NCBI GenBank assembly: GCA_021443625.1
Contig: JABUTP010000037.1
Location: 1 to 9,299 of the forward strand
Source: Bacteroidales bacterium
Lineage (GTDB): Bacteria; Bacteroidota; Bacteroidia; Bacteroidales; UBA932
Length of the DNA: 9,299 nt
Reading direction: 5' to 3'
The notes under the pieces are model-generated. The model saw only the letters and a list, made by a program, of their open reading frames with translations. It was not told the origin of the DNA and ran no database searches. Shown here in pieces: positions 1-6,462 of the stretch (its first letter is position 1; the number at the start of each line of letters is the position of its first letter). The position numbers and the translations under genes were made by a program.

Positions 1-675
1 GCAAAACTGCTGGAAATGGTGGCCACCGCCGTGCCCGGTGTCAGAATCCGATTCTCCACCTCCCACCCCAAGGATATGAAAGACGAGGTTCTCGAAACGA
101 TGGCTTCGCTGCCCAACATCTGCCACCATATCCACCTGCCGGTGCAGTCCGGCAGCAACGCCATGCTGGAGAAGATGAACCGCAAGCACACCCGCGAGTG
201 GTACCTCGGACGGATTGCCCGCATCCGCGAAATAATGCCCGACTGCGCCATCTCCACCGACGTCATAGCCGGTTTCTGCGGAGAAACGGAGCAGGACCAC
301 AAAGACACGCTGGCGCTGATGCAGGAAGCCGCCTTTGACGCCGCCTTCATGTTCCAGTATTCGGAGAGGCCCGGCACGAAGGCCGCCCGCCACTTTACAG
401 ACGACGTGCCGCCTGAGACCAAGACCGCCCGTCTGCAGGAAATCATCGAACTGCAGGGACGCCTTTCGCAGGAGAGCAACCGGAAGGATGTCGGAAAGTG
501 CTTTGAGGTGCTGGTGGAAGGACGTTCCAAACGCTCCGCCGAAGATTTGATGGGGCGGACCCAATACAACAAAACCTGCGTGTTCCCCGGCAAGGGGCAC
601 AAGAGCGGGGATACGGTGAAAGTCATCGTAAAGGATTGCTCCCCCGCCACCCTGATTTGCGAAATAGCGGAATAA
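1..675 (+). CDS. miaB: MiaB, tRNA methylthiotransferase (3' part)
   Basis: C-terminal portion of the radical-SAM methylthiotransferase that adds the 2-methylthio group to N6-isopentenyl-adenosine-37 of tRNAs reading UNN codons; cytosolic. The frame is open from base 1, so the 5' end is cut by the window, and the UPF0004 domain and the CxxxCxxC cluster of the radical-SAM core lie outside it. Visible family motifs in order: RIRFSTSHPKD, HLPVQSGS (133-156), MNRKHTREWYL, the STDVIAGFCGETE block and the FMFQYSERPGT block. These are followed from about base 496 by a TRAM RNA-binding domain (FEVLVEG...SKRS...GRTQYNK...GDTVKV). It ends with TAA. ridA follows after 36 bp on the same strand, so the two probably share a transcript that stops at the terminator at 1118-1170. 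The conserved blocks separate it from the paralogues MtaB and RimO; identity is near certain. Confidence 0.95.
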   Translation, partial: AKLLEMVATAVPGVRIRFSTSHPKDMKDEVLETMASLPNICHHIHLPVQSGSNAMLEKMNRKHTREWYLGRIARIREIMPDCAISTDVIAGFCGETEQDHKDTLALMQEAAFDAAFMFQYSERPGTKAARHFTDDVPPETKTARLQEIIELQGRLSQESNRKDVGKCFEVLVEGRSKRSAEDLMGRTQYNKTCVFPGKGHKSGDTVKVIVKDCSPATLICEIAE

Positions 676-711
676 ATTTGCCAACAACAGGATTTTTCAA
701 AATAACACAAT

Positions 712-1089
712 ATGAACAAAGTCATCTCATCGCCCAAAGCCCCCGCTGCAGTCGGGACTTACAGCCAGGCAATCCTCGCCGGCAACACCCTCTATGTTTC
801 GGGACAACTCCCCATTGACGCCGCCACCGGCGCCTTCCCCGAAGGCGGTATCGAGCCGCAGCTCCATCAGATTTTCAAGAACATCGGGTACATCCTGGAA
901 GAAGCCGGATTCGGTTTCAAGGATGTCGTGAAGACCACCGTTCTCCTTGCTGATATCGCCGACTTTGCGACACTCAACGAGGTCTATGCTCAATACTTCT
1001 CGGCCCCGTATCCCGCAAGAGCCGCATTCCAGGTGGCCGCCCTTCCCAAAGGTGCCCGCGCCGAGGTGGAACTGGTTGCCGTAAAATAG
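712..1089 (+). CDS. ridA: RidA, enamine/imine deaminase
   Basis: Complete 125-aa RidA (YjgF/YER057c/UK114) protein. The family forms homotrimers that hydrolyse reactive 2-aminoacrylate and related enamines/imines released by PLP enzymes, sparing PLP enzymes from damage. Length is typical (about 125-130 aa). Key residues of the trimer-interface pocket are present: Y17 in GTYSQA, G31 in VSGQLP, R103 in the PARAAFQVA block (equivalent to E. coli R105, which binds the carboxylate) and E118 in ARAEVEL (equivalent to E120). The [22 protein letters not shown] stretch is also typical of the family; with the Arg and Glu retained this is a canonical RidA rather than an Rid2-7 paralogue. The ATG at 712 follows an AT-rich 36-bp spacer after miaB without a clear Shine-Dalgarno, as is usual in Bacteroidota. 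Its TAG stop is one base from the stop of the convergent EnvC-like gene. Confidence 0.94.
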   Translation: MNKVISSPKAPAAVGTYSQAILAGNTLYVSGQLPIDAATGAFPEGGIEPQLHQIFKNIGYILEEAGFGFKDVVKTTVLLADIADFATLNEVYAQYFSAPYPARAAFQVAALPKGARAEVELVAVK

Positions 1090-1090
1090 G

Positions 1091-2269
1091 TTATTGTCTC
1101 AGCCAAAGGGTTGGATTCTGCTTCGCGGTTCCTTTCCAAATCTGGAAATGGAACTGCGAAGCGGTTTTTTCGGTACCCTCGGTGGTACCTATCAACTCCC
1201 CCGCCGAAATCTGCTGCCCGACCTTGACGCCGGTCTTGGCAAGTTTGCAATAGAAGGTGAAATATTCGCCGTGCTGCACCAGGACGCACTGGTTGTATCC
1301 CGGCATAATCAGAATCTGCTTGACAACGCCATCGAACACACACCTTACGTCACTCCCGCCCGTGGCCGAAATGGTGATGCCGTTGCTCTCGGGCAGCTGG
1401 ATATTCTTGTAAACCGGATGGTTGTGGACGCCGAACTCCTCCACTACCACTCCCCGGATGGGCCAGGGGAGATTTCCCTTGTTCTGTTCGAATTTCCCCG
1501 AAACAGTGTAGTCAATCTCTTCCTTTTTCTTTACCTCCCTGCTCAGCAGGCGCTCTATCTCCTGATTGAGTTTCTGCGCCTGGCTCTTCTTGGCCGAAAG
1601 TTCGCGGGTGTATTTCTTACGGTCACGAGTAAGTTGGGAAGCCATCTCCTTCACTTTTTTCTCCTCTGCCAGAATCTTCCGGTATTCCTCCTCGCGGTCC
1701 GATTTCAGCGCTCTCGCCTCTTGGGCCAGCGACTCGAGTTCGGCTTTGCGCGTTTCGATTTCCGACTGCAGGGACTTGATTTCCCTCGCCTGTCCGTTGA
1801 CCACGTTCGAGAGGTTTTTGAGATATGCGAAACGGCGGTAACCCTGCCCCGGATTCTCTCCGGCCAGGACATACATGAACCAGACCCGCTGGTCGCGGTT
1901 CTTGTAAGTGTTGTATATCAGGTTGCGGTAATAGGCCGACAACGTATCCACCCGTGCCTGCAGGCGGTTGTTGGCGGCTTCCTTCTCCTTGATTTCCTTT
2001 TCCAGTCCGGCGATAATCTTGTTGGACTCATCCACGAGACTGCGGCGGTTGGCGACTTTCTTCTTGACCAGAACCAACTCCTGACCGGTCGATTTCTCGA
2101 GCTTGGCGGTATTTTTGAGCTGGCCGTCTATCACGGCTATCTCCTGCTCCAATTTGCGCAGCTGTTCGTTTTTACGGGAGACGTCCTGACATAATGCGAC
2201 AAGGGGCAGTACCAGCAATGCGGCTGCCGCAATGCCTCTGGAAAATATCCTGTCAAGAGCCCTGTGCAT
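1091..2269 (-). CDS. EnvC-like murein hydrolase activator (M23/LytM fold)
   Basis: 392-aa exported protein. A signal peptide spans residues 1 to about 27 (hydrophobic core IAAAALLVLPLVAL). Two long charged heptad-rich coiled coils lie at about 33-115 and 155-255, and a C-terminal LytM/peptidase-M23 domain at about 270-392 (WPIRGVVVEEFG...VFDGVVKQI...VLVQHGEYFTFY...HFQIWKGTAKQNP..WL). Zinc and catalytic positions are mostly lost: the HxGxD motif reads S295-N-G-I-T299, the His of the YxHL motif is K342, and the first His of HxH is Q372; only H374 remains. This is the EnvC pattern, where a coiled coil plus an inactive LytM domain activates N-acetylmuramoyl-L-alanine amidases at the division septum, rather than an active endopeptidase. 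Which amidase it would serve cannot be seen here. The start is 42 bp after the TPR gene stop, suggesting co-transcription. The last codons overlap the antisense ridA terminator. Confidence 0.85.
   Translation of the reverse strand: MHRALDRIFSRGIAAAALLVLPLVALCQDVSRKNEQLRKLEQEIAVIDGQLKNTAKLEKSTGQELVLVKKKVANRRSLVDESNKIIAGLEKEIKEKEAANNRLQARVDTLSAYYRNLIYNTYKNRDQRVWFMYVLAGENPGQGYRRFAYLKNLSNVVNGQAREIKSLQSEIETRKAELESLAQEARALKSDREEEYRKILAEEKKVKEMASQLTRDRKKYTRELSAKKSQAQKLNQEIERLLSREVKKKEEIDYTVSGKFEQNKGNLPWPIRGVVVEEFGVHNHPVYKNIQLPESNGITISATGGSDVRCVFDGVVKQILIMPGYNQCVLVQHGEYFTFYCKLAKTGVKVGQQISAGELIGTTEGTEKTASQFHFQIWKGTAKQNPTLWLRQ
1118..1170 (+). terminator. Intrinsic terminator of miaB-ridA, inside the EnvC-like gene
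   Basis: GCTTCGCGGTTCC (1120-1132) pairs with GGAACTGCGAAGC (1150-1162) with one G-T wobble. The stem continues inward as TTTCCA (1133-1138) against TGGAAA (1143-1148), with a single bulged T1149 and a 4-nt loop. C1118-T1119 also pair with G1163-G1164. Six T residues (1165-1170) follow directly. This is a textbook Rho-independent terminator for plus-strand transcription, 28 bp past the ridA stop. On the minus strand no T tract follows the hairpin, so it should act in one direction only. It lies wholly within the 3' coding part of the convergent gene. Confidence 0.87.
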
Positions 2270-2311
2270 ATATGGATTGGATGAAGATCTGTTGAATAAC
2301 TGTGCCGCGCC

Positions 2312-3952
2312 CTATTGTGCGTATCTGTTGGCCTGTTGTCTATAGACCTCCGCCCTGTCCTTGTCTCCGAGGGCCTCAAGCACCGCCGCATAATGCCGCA
2401 GCACCGCCCCGCTCTCCTTGCCTCCGTAAATCATGGCGTGCTTGAAATGGGCTTTCGCCTCAAGATCCTGCCCCATAAGGTGGAGTATCCAGGCGTAGGT
2501 GTCGAGATAGGTGCAGTTGTCAGGCTCCTGCTCTATTGTTATACGGCTCATTTCCAGCGCCTTGCGCAAATCCTTGGGAGGCTTGGCCATCGGGGAGGGG
2601 TAACGCTCGCTTATGTAGTAGGCATAATTGTTCAGGATAGGGGCATATCTGGGGTTGATTTTCAAGCCCCTCTCGTAGTATTTGAACGCGGTCTTCTCGT
2701 CGTACTTCTCATAGCACATATCCCCCAAAGCCGAGCAGCACATCAGGACATTGGCACTGTCCTTCGGCGCCAGAGCCAACATCTTTTCGTAATCTGCCAT
2801 AGAGTTATCCTTCCTGTCGAGATGCCAATACGTGAGTGCCCTTATCTGAAGAATCTCCAGATTGTCCGGGAATCGACCGAGGGCCGCTGATGATGCTCCC
2901 AGAAGGGCATTCCAATCTTCCGAATAATAGAGCATCGCCACATAATTCATGGTCTGGGAGAACGAATCGGGGTAAATCTCCGTCGATGCCTTTGCCAGTG
3001 CAAGCGCCTGGTCGATATGGCCCGTGCTCCACATATAACCCGAAGTGAAATTTATAACCACTGTGTCCATCGGGGCCGACTGGAACACCGCCATCACCAT
3101 TGAATCCACCTGAGGGGTAAAGGTCTGCACGAATTGGGGAGAGGCGACCACCGACTCCATATAATCGACTTTTGCGTTGGGGCTTACCGCGGCGTCCCCC
3201 AGAAAAGGCATAATGTTCTCGAAATAGAGGTCGTACTGGCTTTTGGCCCTGTGGATATGCGCCTTGCCGCAGCGCGCCCGGCTCATCGTAGGCTCGTTTT
3301 CCAGGGCCTTGTCGAAATATTCCAGCGCCAGTTCATCCTTGTAAGTGGCGGCACAGATTTCGCCCAAAGCACACGCCACCCTCGCGGATCCCGTTTCGTT
3401 GAAACATTCTTCAAGGCAGGCCAGCGCCTCCTGAGGCTTGTTCTGCGACGAGAGCAGGTCGGCCCTTGTCATGACCGTCAAATCGGATTTCCCCACAAGT
3501 TCCTCAATCTTGTCCAGCACATCCAGGGCCTTTTGGGATTGTCCGGACGACATATAGAGACCGATAAGGTCGAAATAAAGGGATGTGCGCTTGGGAGCTT
3601 TCTCAAGGAGTTCCTCCAGAATGGCGGCCGCCTCGGCATTCTTGCCGGCCTGCTGGTATCTGGTGGCAAGCGTGTAACTGTACCAGAAGTTGTCGGGGTC
3701 CTTCTCAAGGGCCTTTTTCAGCATAGAGGTTGCCAGAGTGCTGTCCCTGAGCAACGAGGACATATAAAAGTAGGCCGCATCATTGTCGGGGTCTTCCGAA
3801 ATCGTCTTGCGCAGCCCTGCATACGCCCCCCTTACGTCACCCTCGTTGTAGAGGCGCAACGCTTCGATAAAATTCCCGGTCTGGGCAGTTGCCGGAAGGC
3901 AGCACATAACGGCAAACAACAGTGCCGCCGCACTATACTTAAAAAATCTCAT
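2312..3952 (-). CDS. Secreted tetratricopeptide-repeat (TPR) protein
   Basis: 546-aa protein with a Sec signal peptide (MRFFKYSAAALLFAVMCCLP, then ATA before Q24 as a signal peptidase I site), hence periplasmic or outer-membrane associated. Most of the mature protein is helical TPR repeats, clearest at about 26-60, 61-93, 94-122, 124-155, 158-190, 193-222, 330-363, 364-397, 405-437 and 480-512; NPRYAPILNNYAYYIS and YLDTYAWILHLMGQ are typical TPR helix A/B sequences. A less repetitive part (about 240-300) divides an N-terminal and a C-terminal TPR block. No enzymatic motif is visible; TPR domains act as protein-protein scaffolds. The EnvC-like gene follows after 42 bp, so a role in envelope or peptidoglycan assembly is a reasonable inference. 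The leader (TTACAAAA before ATG) lacks a Shine-Dalgarno, and I could not find a confident promoter in the 109 bp after cysS. Confidence 0.88.
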   Translation of the reverse strand: MRFFKYSAAALLFAVMCCLPATAQTGNFIEALRLYNEGDVRGAYAGLRKTISEDPDNDAAYFYMSSLLRDSTLATSMLKKALEKDPDNFWYSYTLATRYQQAGKNAEAAAILEELLEKAPKRTSLYFDLIGLYMSSGQSQKALDVLDKIEELVGKSDLTVMTRADLLSSQNKPQEALACLEECFNETGSARVACALGEICAATYKDELALEYFDKALENEPTMSRARCGKAHIHRAKSQYDLYFENIMPFLGDAAVSPNAKVDYMESVVASPQFVQTFTPQVDSMVMAVFQSAPMDTVVINFTSGYMWSTGHIDQALALAKASTEIYPDSFSQTMNYVAMLYYSEDWNALLGASSAALGRFPDNLEILQIRALTYWHLDRKDNSMADYEKMLALAPKDSANVLMCCSALGDMCYEKYDEKTAFKYYERGLKINPRYAPILNNYAYYISERYPSPMAKPPKDLRKALEMSRITIEQEPDNCTYLDTYAWILHLMGQDLEAKAHFKHAMIYGGKESGAVLRHYAAVLEALGDKDRAEVYRQQANRYAQ

Positions 3953-4023
3953 TTTTGTAATAACTCAAATTCCGCAGGATTACACCATCAGAAACTGTTT
4001 ATATGTAATTATAATCCGGTCTT

Positions 4024-4062
4024 AGAAGCTGTTTGAATTTGATTCAAATTTGAACAGCTTCT
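4024..4062 (-). terminator. Near-perfect palindrome starting at the cysS stop codon
   Basis: GAAGCTGTTTGAATTTGA (4025-4042) and TCAAATTTGAACAGCTTC (4044-4061) form an 18-bp stem around one central T, with only two G-T wobbles; A4024-T4062 adds a pair inside the cysS stop codon. On the minus strand the hairpin begins immediately after cysS, so it may terminate or protect the cysS mRNA before the TPR gene. No T tract follows on that strand, so a classical intrinsic terminator is not shown. The 12-nt core TAAGAAGCTGTT recurs at 9242-9253, suggesting a dispersed intergenic element. Confidence 0.5.
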
Positions 4063-5534
4063 TAATCCAAACTCCACTGGCAGCCGTCCTTGGTGTCCTT
4101 TATGCTTATGCCGAGGGCCACCAGAGCGTCGCGGATGGCATCGCTCTTGGCCCAGTCCTTGTTCGCTTTGGCCTGCCTGCGCTCTTCAAGAATCATCTCC
4201 ACAAGCCCTCCGATAATCTCCTCGTTCCTGTTCTCCTGGCCCTCGCCCTCTATGCCGAGAACTCCGCCGAGGATTTCAGTAAAAATCTTACCAAGTATGG
4301 CGCAGTCCGTCCCGCTGAGTTTCAGGGAACCTGCGACCGCCTTGTTGACCATACCCACCGCCTCGTAGATGTGCGAAAGTGCCACCGGTGTGTTGAGGTC
4401 ATCGCACAGGGCATCGTAAACGGCGTTGTATATGTTCTCTATCTCGGGATTGTCCGCAACCTGTGCGGGCACAATGCGCACAACGTCCTTGCCGGCTTGC
4501 AGAAGACGCTTCAGCCCCTTTTCGGCAGCCTGGAGAGCGGCATTGCTGAAGTCGAGCGTACCGCGGTAATGGGCCTGCAGGATAAAGAACCTCACAGTCA
4601 TGGGAGAGTATGCCTGCTCCAGTATCTTGTGGGAGCCGGAGAAAAGTTCTTCCAGCGTGATGAAGTTGCCGTAGGACTTGCCCATCTTCTTGCCGTCGAT
4701 GGTTATCATATTGTTGTGCATCCAGTAATGCACCCCGCTCCTGCCGCGTGACGCGGTGTTCTGGGCAATCTCGCATTCGTGGTGGGGGAACATCAGATCC
4801 ATCCCGCCGCCGTGGATGTCAAACTCGTCTCCGAGATATTTGGCGCTCATTGCCGAACATTCCAGGTGCCAACCCGGGAAGCCCTCGCTCCAGGGGGAGG
4901 GCCAGTGCATTATATGCTCGGGAGCGGCCTTTTTCCACAATGCAAAGTCGTGCGGGGCGCGCTTTTCGCTCTGACCGTCAAGTTCCCTGGTGTTCGATAC
5001 GGTGTCCTCAAGAGTTCTTCCGGAGAGGATTCCGTACTGGTGGTCGTTGTTGTATTTGGCAACGTCGAAATAGACGCTTCCGCAGCTTTCGTAGGCGTAG
5101 CCGTTGTCCAGAATCTTCTGCACCAGATTTATCTGCTCGATGATGTGTCCCGAGGCCCGCGGCTCAATGGAGGGCGGCTGAACCCCCAACTGCCTCATCG
5201 CCTCCTGGTAGCGCAGGGTGTAGTGCTGGACAACCTCCATCGGCTCCAACTGCTCCAGACGGGCTTTCTTCGCTATCTTGTCCTCCCCCTCGTCGGCATC
5301 GTTCTCGAGGTGTCCCACATCGGTGATGTTCCTGACATAGCGCACCTTGTAGCCGAGGTTGCGCAGGAGTCTCACCAGCACGTCGTATGTAATCCCCGGC
5401 CTGGCGTGTCCCAGATGGGCGTCCCCATATACCGTGGGGCCGCATACATACAAGCCGACGTGGCCTTCGTGAATGGGTTTGAAAAGTTCCTTGGTCCGGG
5501 TGAGGGTGTTGTAAATGTAAAAAGGTCTTGCCAT
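4062..5534 (-). CDS. cysS: Cysteine--tRNA ligase
   Basis: Complete 490-aa class I aminoacyl-tRNA synthetase that charges tRNA-Cys with cysteine via cysteinyl-adenylate in the cytosol. The signature motif HLGH (40-43, the HIGH motif) lies in the [15 protein letters not shown] block, and KMGKS (283-287, the KMSKS loop) precedes [11 protein letters not shown]. The four zinc ligands that select cysteine thiol are all present: C31, C226 ([10 protein letters not shown]), H251 and E255 (PHHECE). The DALR/anticodon-binding helical region occupies about 350-490. Length matches the family (about 460-500 aa). The ATG at 5534 is preceded by AGGA five bases upstream, a modest Shine-Dalgarno. No clear promoter was found in the 366 bp upstream. 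A palindrome starts at the TAA. It appears to be a stand-alone housekeeping gene, since the TPR gene starts 109 bp downstream after the palindrome. Confidence 0.97.
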   Translation of the reverse strand: MARPFYIYNTLTRTKELFKPIHEGHVGLYVCGPTVYGDAHLGHARPGITYDVLVRLLRNLGYKVRYVRNITDVGHLENDADEGEDKIAKKARLEQLEPMEVVQHYTLRYQEAMRQLGVQPPSIEPRASGHIIEQINLVQKILDNGYAYESCGSVYFDVAKYNNDHQYGILSGRTLEDTVSNTRELDGQSEKRAPHDFALWKKAAPEHIMHWPSPWSEGFPGWHLECSAMSAKYLGDEFDIHGGGMDLMFPHHECEIAQNTASRGRSGVHYWMHNNMITIDGKKMGKSYGNFITLEELFSGSHKILEQAYSPMTVRFFILQAHYRGTLDFSNAALQAAEKGLKRLLQAGKDVVRIVPAQVADNPEIENIYNAVYDALCDDLNTPVALSHIYEAVGMVNKAVAGSLKLSGTDCAILGKIFTEILGGVLGIEGEGQENRNEEIIGGLVEMILEERRQAKANKDWAKSDAIRDALVALGISIKDTKDGCQWSLD

Positions 5535-5673
5535 AAGAATCCTGTAAATGTTTGTTTGTCTGCCGGAAACGGTTTGCGAACGGCATCTTCAGCGGGCCTT
5601 CATCAAAAAAGATACCATCACTGTTTCCTTTGCAGAGAATTTCTTTTGCAGGGCGAATTTACGATTTACTGAC

Positions 5674-5772
5674 GACAAAAAAAAGTTGGATTTCGGCGCA
5701 TATCCGTGAAAATGCAGAGCAATCTTATGAAAACACAAAGAAACATCTTCCGAAATCCAACACGCCTTTGTC
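5674..5772 (-). terminator. Extended inverted repeat with U8 tract; terminator or small RNA
   Basis: Exact 12-bp inverted repeat GTTGGATTTCGG (5685-5696) / CCGAAATCCAAC (5750-5761), plus an outer 6-bp pair GACAAA (5674-5679) / TTTGTC (5767-5772) separated from it by a symmetric 5x5 internal loop. On the minus strand the 12-bp stem is followed immediately by eight T residues (complement of A5677-A5684). The 53-nt interior folds only weakly. It may end transcription from ssb about 140-225 nt past the ssb stop, mark the 3' end of a small RNA of about 77-100 nt, or be a tiny element with terminal inverted repeats. The large loop makes a standard terminator uncertain. Confidence 0.45.
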
Positions 5773-5824
5773 AAGATCAGGGACACCGATGCCATACCGG
5801 TCCCGGGAGATGATGTGACATCCC

Positions 5825-5876
5825 AAGGTTCGCAGCTCTTACTTCAGATGAACATTAAGAATTTACTGGCGAACTT
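5825..5876 (-). repeat. Nested inverted repeats just after ssb
   Basis: GTTCGC (5828-5833) pairs with GCGAAC (5869-5874), extended by AA/TT across one bulged G. Inside it TCTTA (5837-5841) pairs with TAAGA (5856-5860), and TTC (5843-5845) with GAA (5850-5852) around a 4-nt loop. On the minus strand this would form a branched-free stem in the ssb 3' untranslated region, about 25 nt after the stop. No T tract follows. The pairs are short, so chance is possible. Confidence 0.3.
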
Positions 5877-5900
5877 ACGGAACTTGAGATGAGGCAATCA

Positions 5901-6290
5901 CTACTCTTCTCCGCAACAGGCATTCTGAATCTCTACGGGAACGGTCGGTACCGCCCCCTGGGGGCTGCGGATCTCCAGCTCGGAGGCGACTATTTCGGTG
6001 TAATACTTGTCCTCTCCGGTGGCCGCCTTGTAACGGCTGTTCCGAATCCGCCCGATGATATGCACGGCTGTCCCCTTCTTAAGGGCTGAGAAGTCGGTCA
6101 TCTGCTTTCCCTGCCAGACCGCCACATTGTGCCAGGTCGTCTCTTCGTGAATGGAGCCGGAGCGGTCCTTGAATGTTTCGGAGGTTGCCACCGAAAACCT
6201 TGCGACCTGATTGGCGCCGACTGCCGAGACCCGGGCGTCCTGCCCTATGCGGCCTAAAATTTCCACACGATTGATTGATGATTGTTCCAT
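5901..6290 (-). CDS. ssb: Single-stranded DNA-binding protein, short tail-less form
   Basis: 129-aa OB-fold SSB. Recognisable elements: NRVEILGRIGQD (7-18, strand 1), VARFSVATSE (29-38), ETTWHNVAVW (50-59, the conserved ssDNA-stacking tryptophan W53), LKKGTAVHIIGRIR (70-83) and YYTEIVASELEI (96-107). It coats single-stranded DNA during replication, recombination or repair, probably as a tetramer. After the OB fold only about 20 residues remain, ending NACCGEE. The Gly/Pro/Gln-rich linker and the acidic DDDLPF-type tip that recruits partner proteins in replicative SSBs are missing. This suggests a second, specialised SSB paralogue of the kind Bacteroidales carry beside the main one, not the housekeeping copy; that is inference. 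The AUG follows AACAACAGTT with no Shine-Dalgarno. A promoter-like pair lies at 6316-6347, with a phased repeat array directly upstream. Two adjacent Cys residues near the C-terminus are unusual. Confidence 0.9.
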   Translation of the reverse strand: MEQSSINRVEILGRIGQDARVSAVGANQVARFSVATSETFKDRSGSIHEETTWHNVAVWQGKQMTDFSALKKGTAVHIIGRIRNSRYKAATGEDKYYTEIVASELEIRSPQGAVPTVPVEIQNACCGEE

Positions 6291-6315
6291 AACTGTTGTT
6301 TTTGATTAGCGACAG

Positions 6316-6347
6316 CAAAGGTGGGGCGGGCGGCTTCGGACAGCAAT
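6316..6347 (-). promoter_or_regulatory. Probable ssb promoter (Bacteroidetes type)
   Basis: Minus-strand CACCTTTG (6316-6323) matches the Bacteroidetes -7 box TAnnTTTG at all but the first base. ATTG (6344-6347) lies 20 bp upstream in the -33 position. Transcription would start near 6309, giving a leader of roughly 20 nt before the ssb ATG at 6290. The spacer is very GC-rich. The phased repeat array begins 7 bp upstream of the -33 box, where an activator or repressor could touch the promoter. Confidence 0.55.
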
Positions 6348-6354
6348 ACATTAG

Positions 6355-6462
6355 ACGTTTATAAACGTTTATATCCGTTTGCAGACGGTTATGGCTGTTT
6401 TCTGAACATTTGTAAACGTTTCTATGAGCATCACATACGTTTCCAAACGATTGCAGACGATT
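6355..6462. repeat. Helically phased array of ten ACGTTT-like hexamers
   Basis: Ten hexamers resembling ACGTTT start at 6355, 6365, 6375, 6385, 6395, 6406, 6416, 6437, 6447 and 6457: ACGTTT, ACGTTT, CCGTTT, ACGGTT, CTGTTT, ACATTT, ACGTTT, ACGTTT, ACGATT and ACGATT. Start-to-start steps are 10, 10, 10, 10, 11, 10, 21, 10 and 10 bp, so every unit falls on nearly the same face of the helix, with one unit missing near 6427. Four-base spacers vary (ATAA, ATAT, GCAG, ATGG, GTAA, CCAA), with GCAG used twice. A 16-bp block (CGnTTGCAGACGnTTA) occurs at 6376-6391 and 6448-6463. The array lies between the divergent ssb and Zn-ribbon genes. A cooperative protein-binding site or nucleoprotein nucleation site is the likeliest reading; the binder is unknown. 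Confidence 0.75.

Larger units (their letters stand above)
5535..5900. other. Gene-free region between ssb and cysS
   Basis: This 366-bp stretch lies downstream of ssb and upstream of cysS (both minus strand). Two short open frames cross it, but neither shows a recognisable motif, a start context or coding-like composition, and I call no gene. It holds two inverted-repeat structures listed separately (5674-5772 and 5825-5876). It also has a pair of similar short segments, CTTTGCAG (5628-5635) and TTTTGCAGGG (5643-5652), of unknown meaning. A cysS promoter should lie here, but no convincing TTTG/TAnnTTTG pair is visible on the minus strand; TATCTTTT (about 5608-5615) is the nearest -7-like match and lacks a -33 partner. 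Confidence 0.55.

Noticed and set aside
2186..2191. Lipoprotein reading of the EnvC-like N-terminus (Cys27)
   Set aside because: The residues before Cys are V-A-L; Leu at -1 does not fit a lipobox, so a signal peptidase I substrate is more likely.
1094..2194. Long plus-strand open frame opposite the EnvC-like gene (366 codons)
   Set aside because: An antisense shadow of a GC-rich coiled-coil gene, with no recognisable motif; the minus-strand frame has signal peptide, coiled coils and LytM domain.
3134..4036. Plus-strand open frame opposite the TPR gene (300 codons)
   Set aside because: Antisense shadow of the TPR repeats without family features.
4779..5672. Plus-strand open frame opposite cysS (297 codons)
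   Set aside because: Antisense shadow of a clear cysteinyl-tRNA synthetase.
5552..5818. Two small open frames (one per strand, 88 and 68 codons) in the cysS-ssb gap
   Set aside because: No family motif, no start context, and both overlap the inverted-repeat structure; better explained as non-coding.
5825..5876. tRNA-like or recombination attachment site after ssb (GTTCGC...GCGAAC)
   Set aside because: No acceptor stem, anticodon arm or CCA end can be drawn, and no integrase is nearby; kept only as a low-confidence inverted repeat.
6355..6462. CRISPR array or classical plasmid replication iterons
   Set aside because: Units are hexamers with 4-base spacers, far too short for CRISPR. No cas or replication-initiator gene is in the window, and the array adjoins a chromosomal-type promoter.
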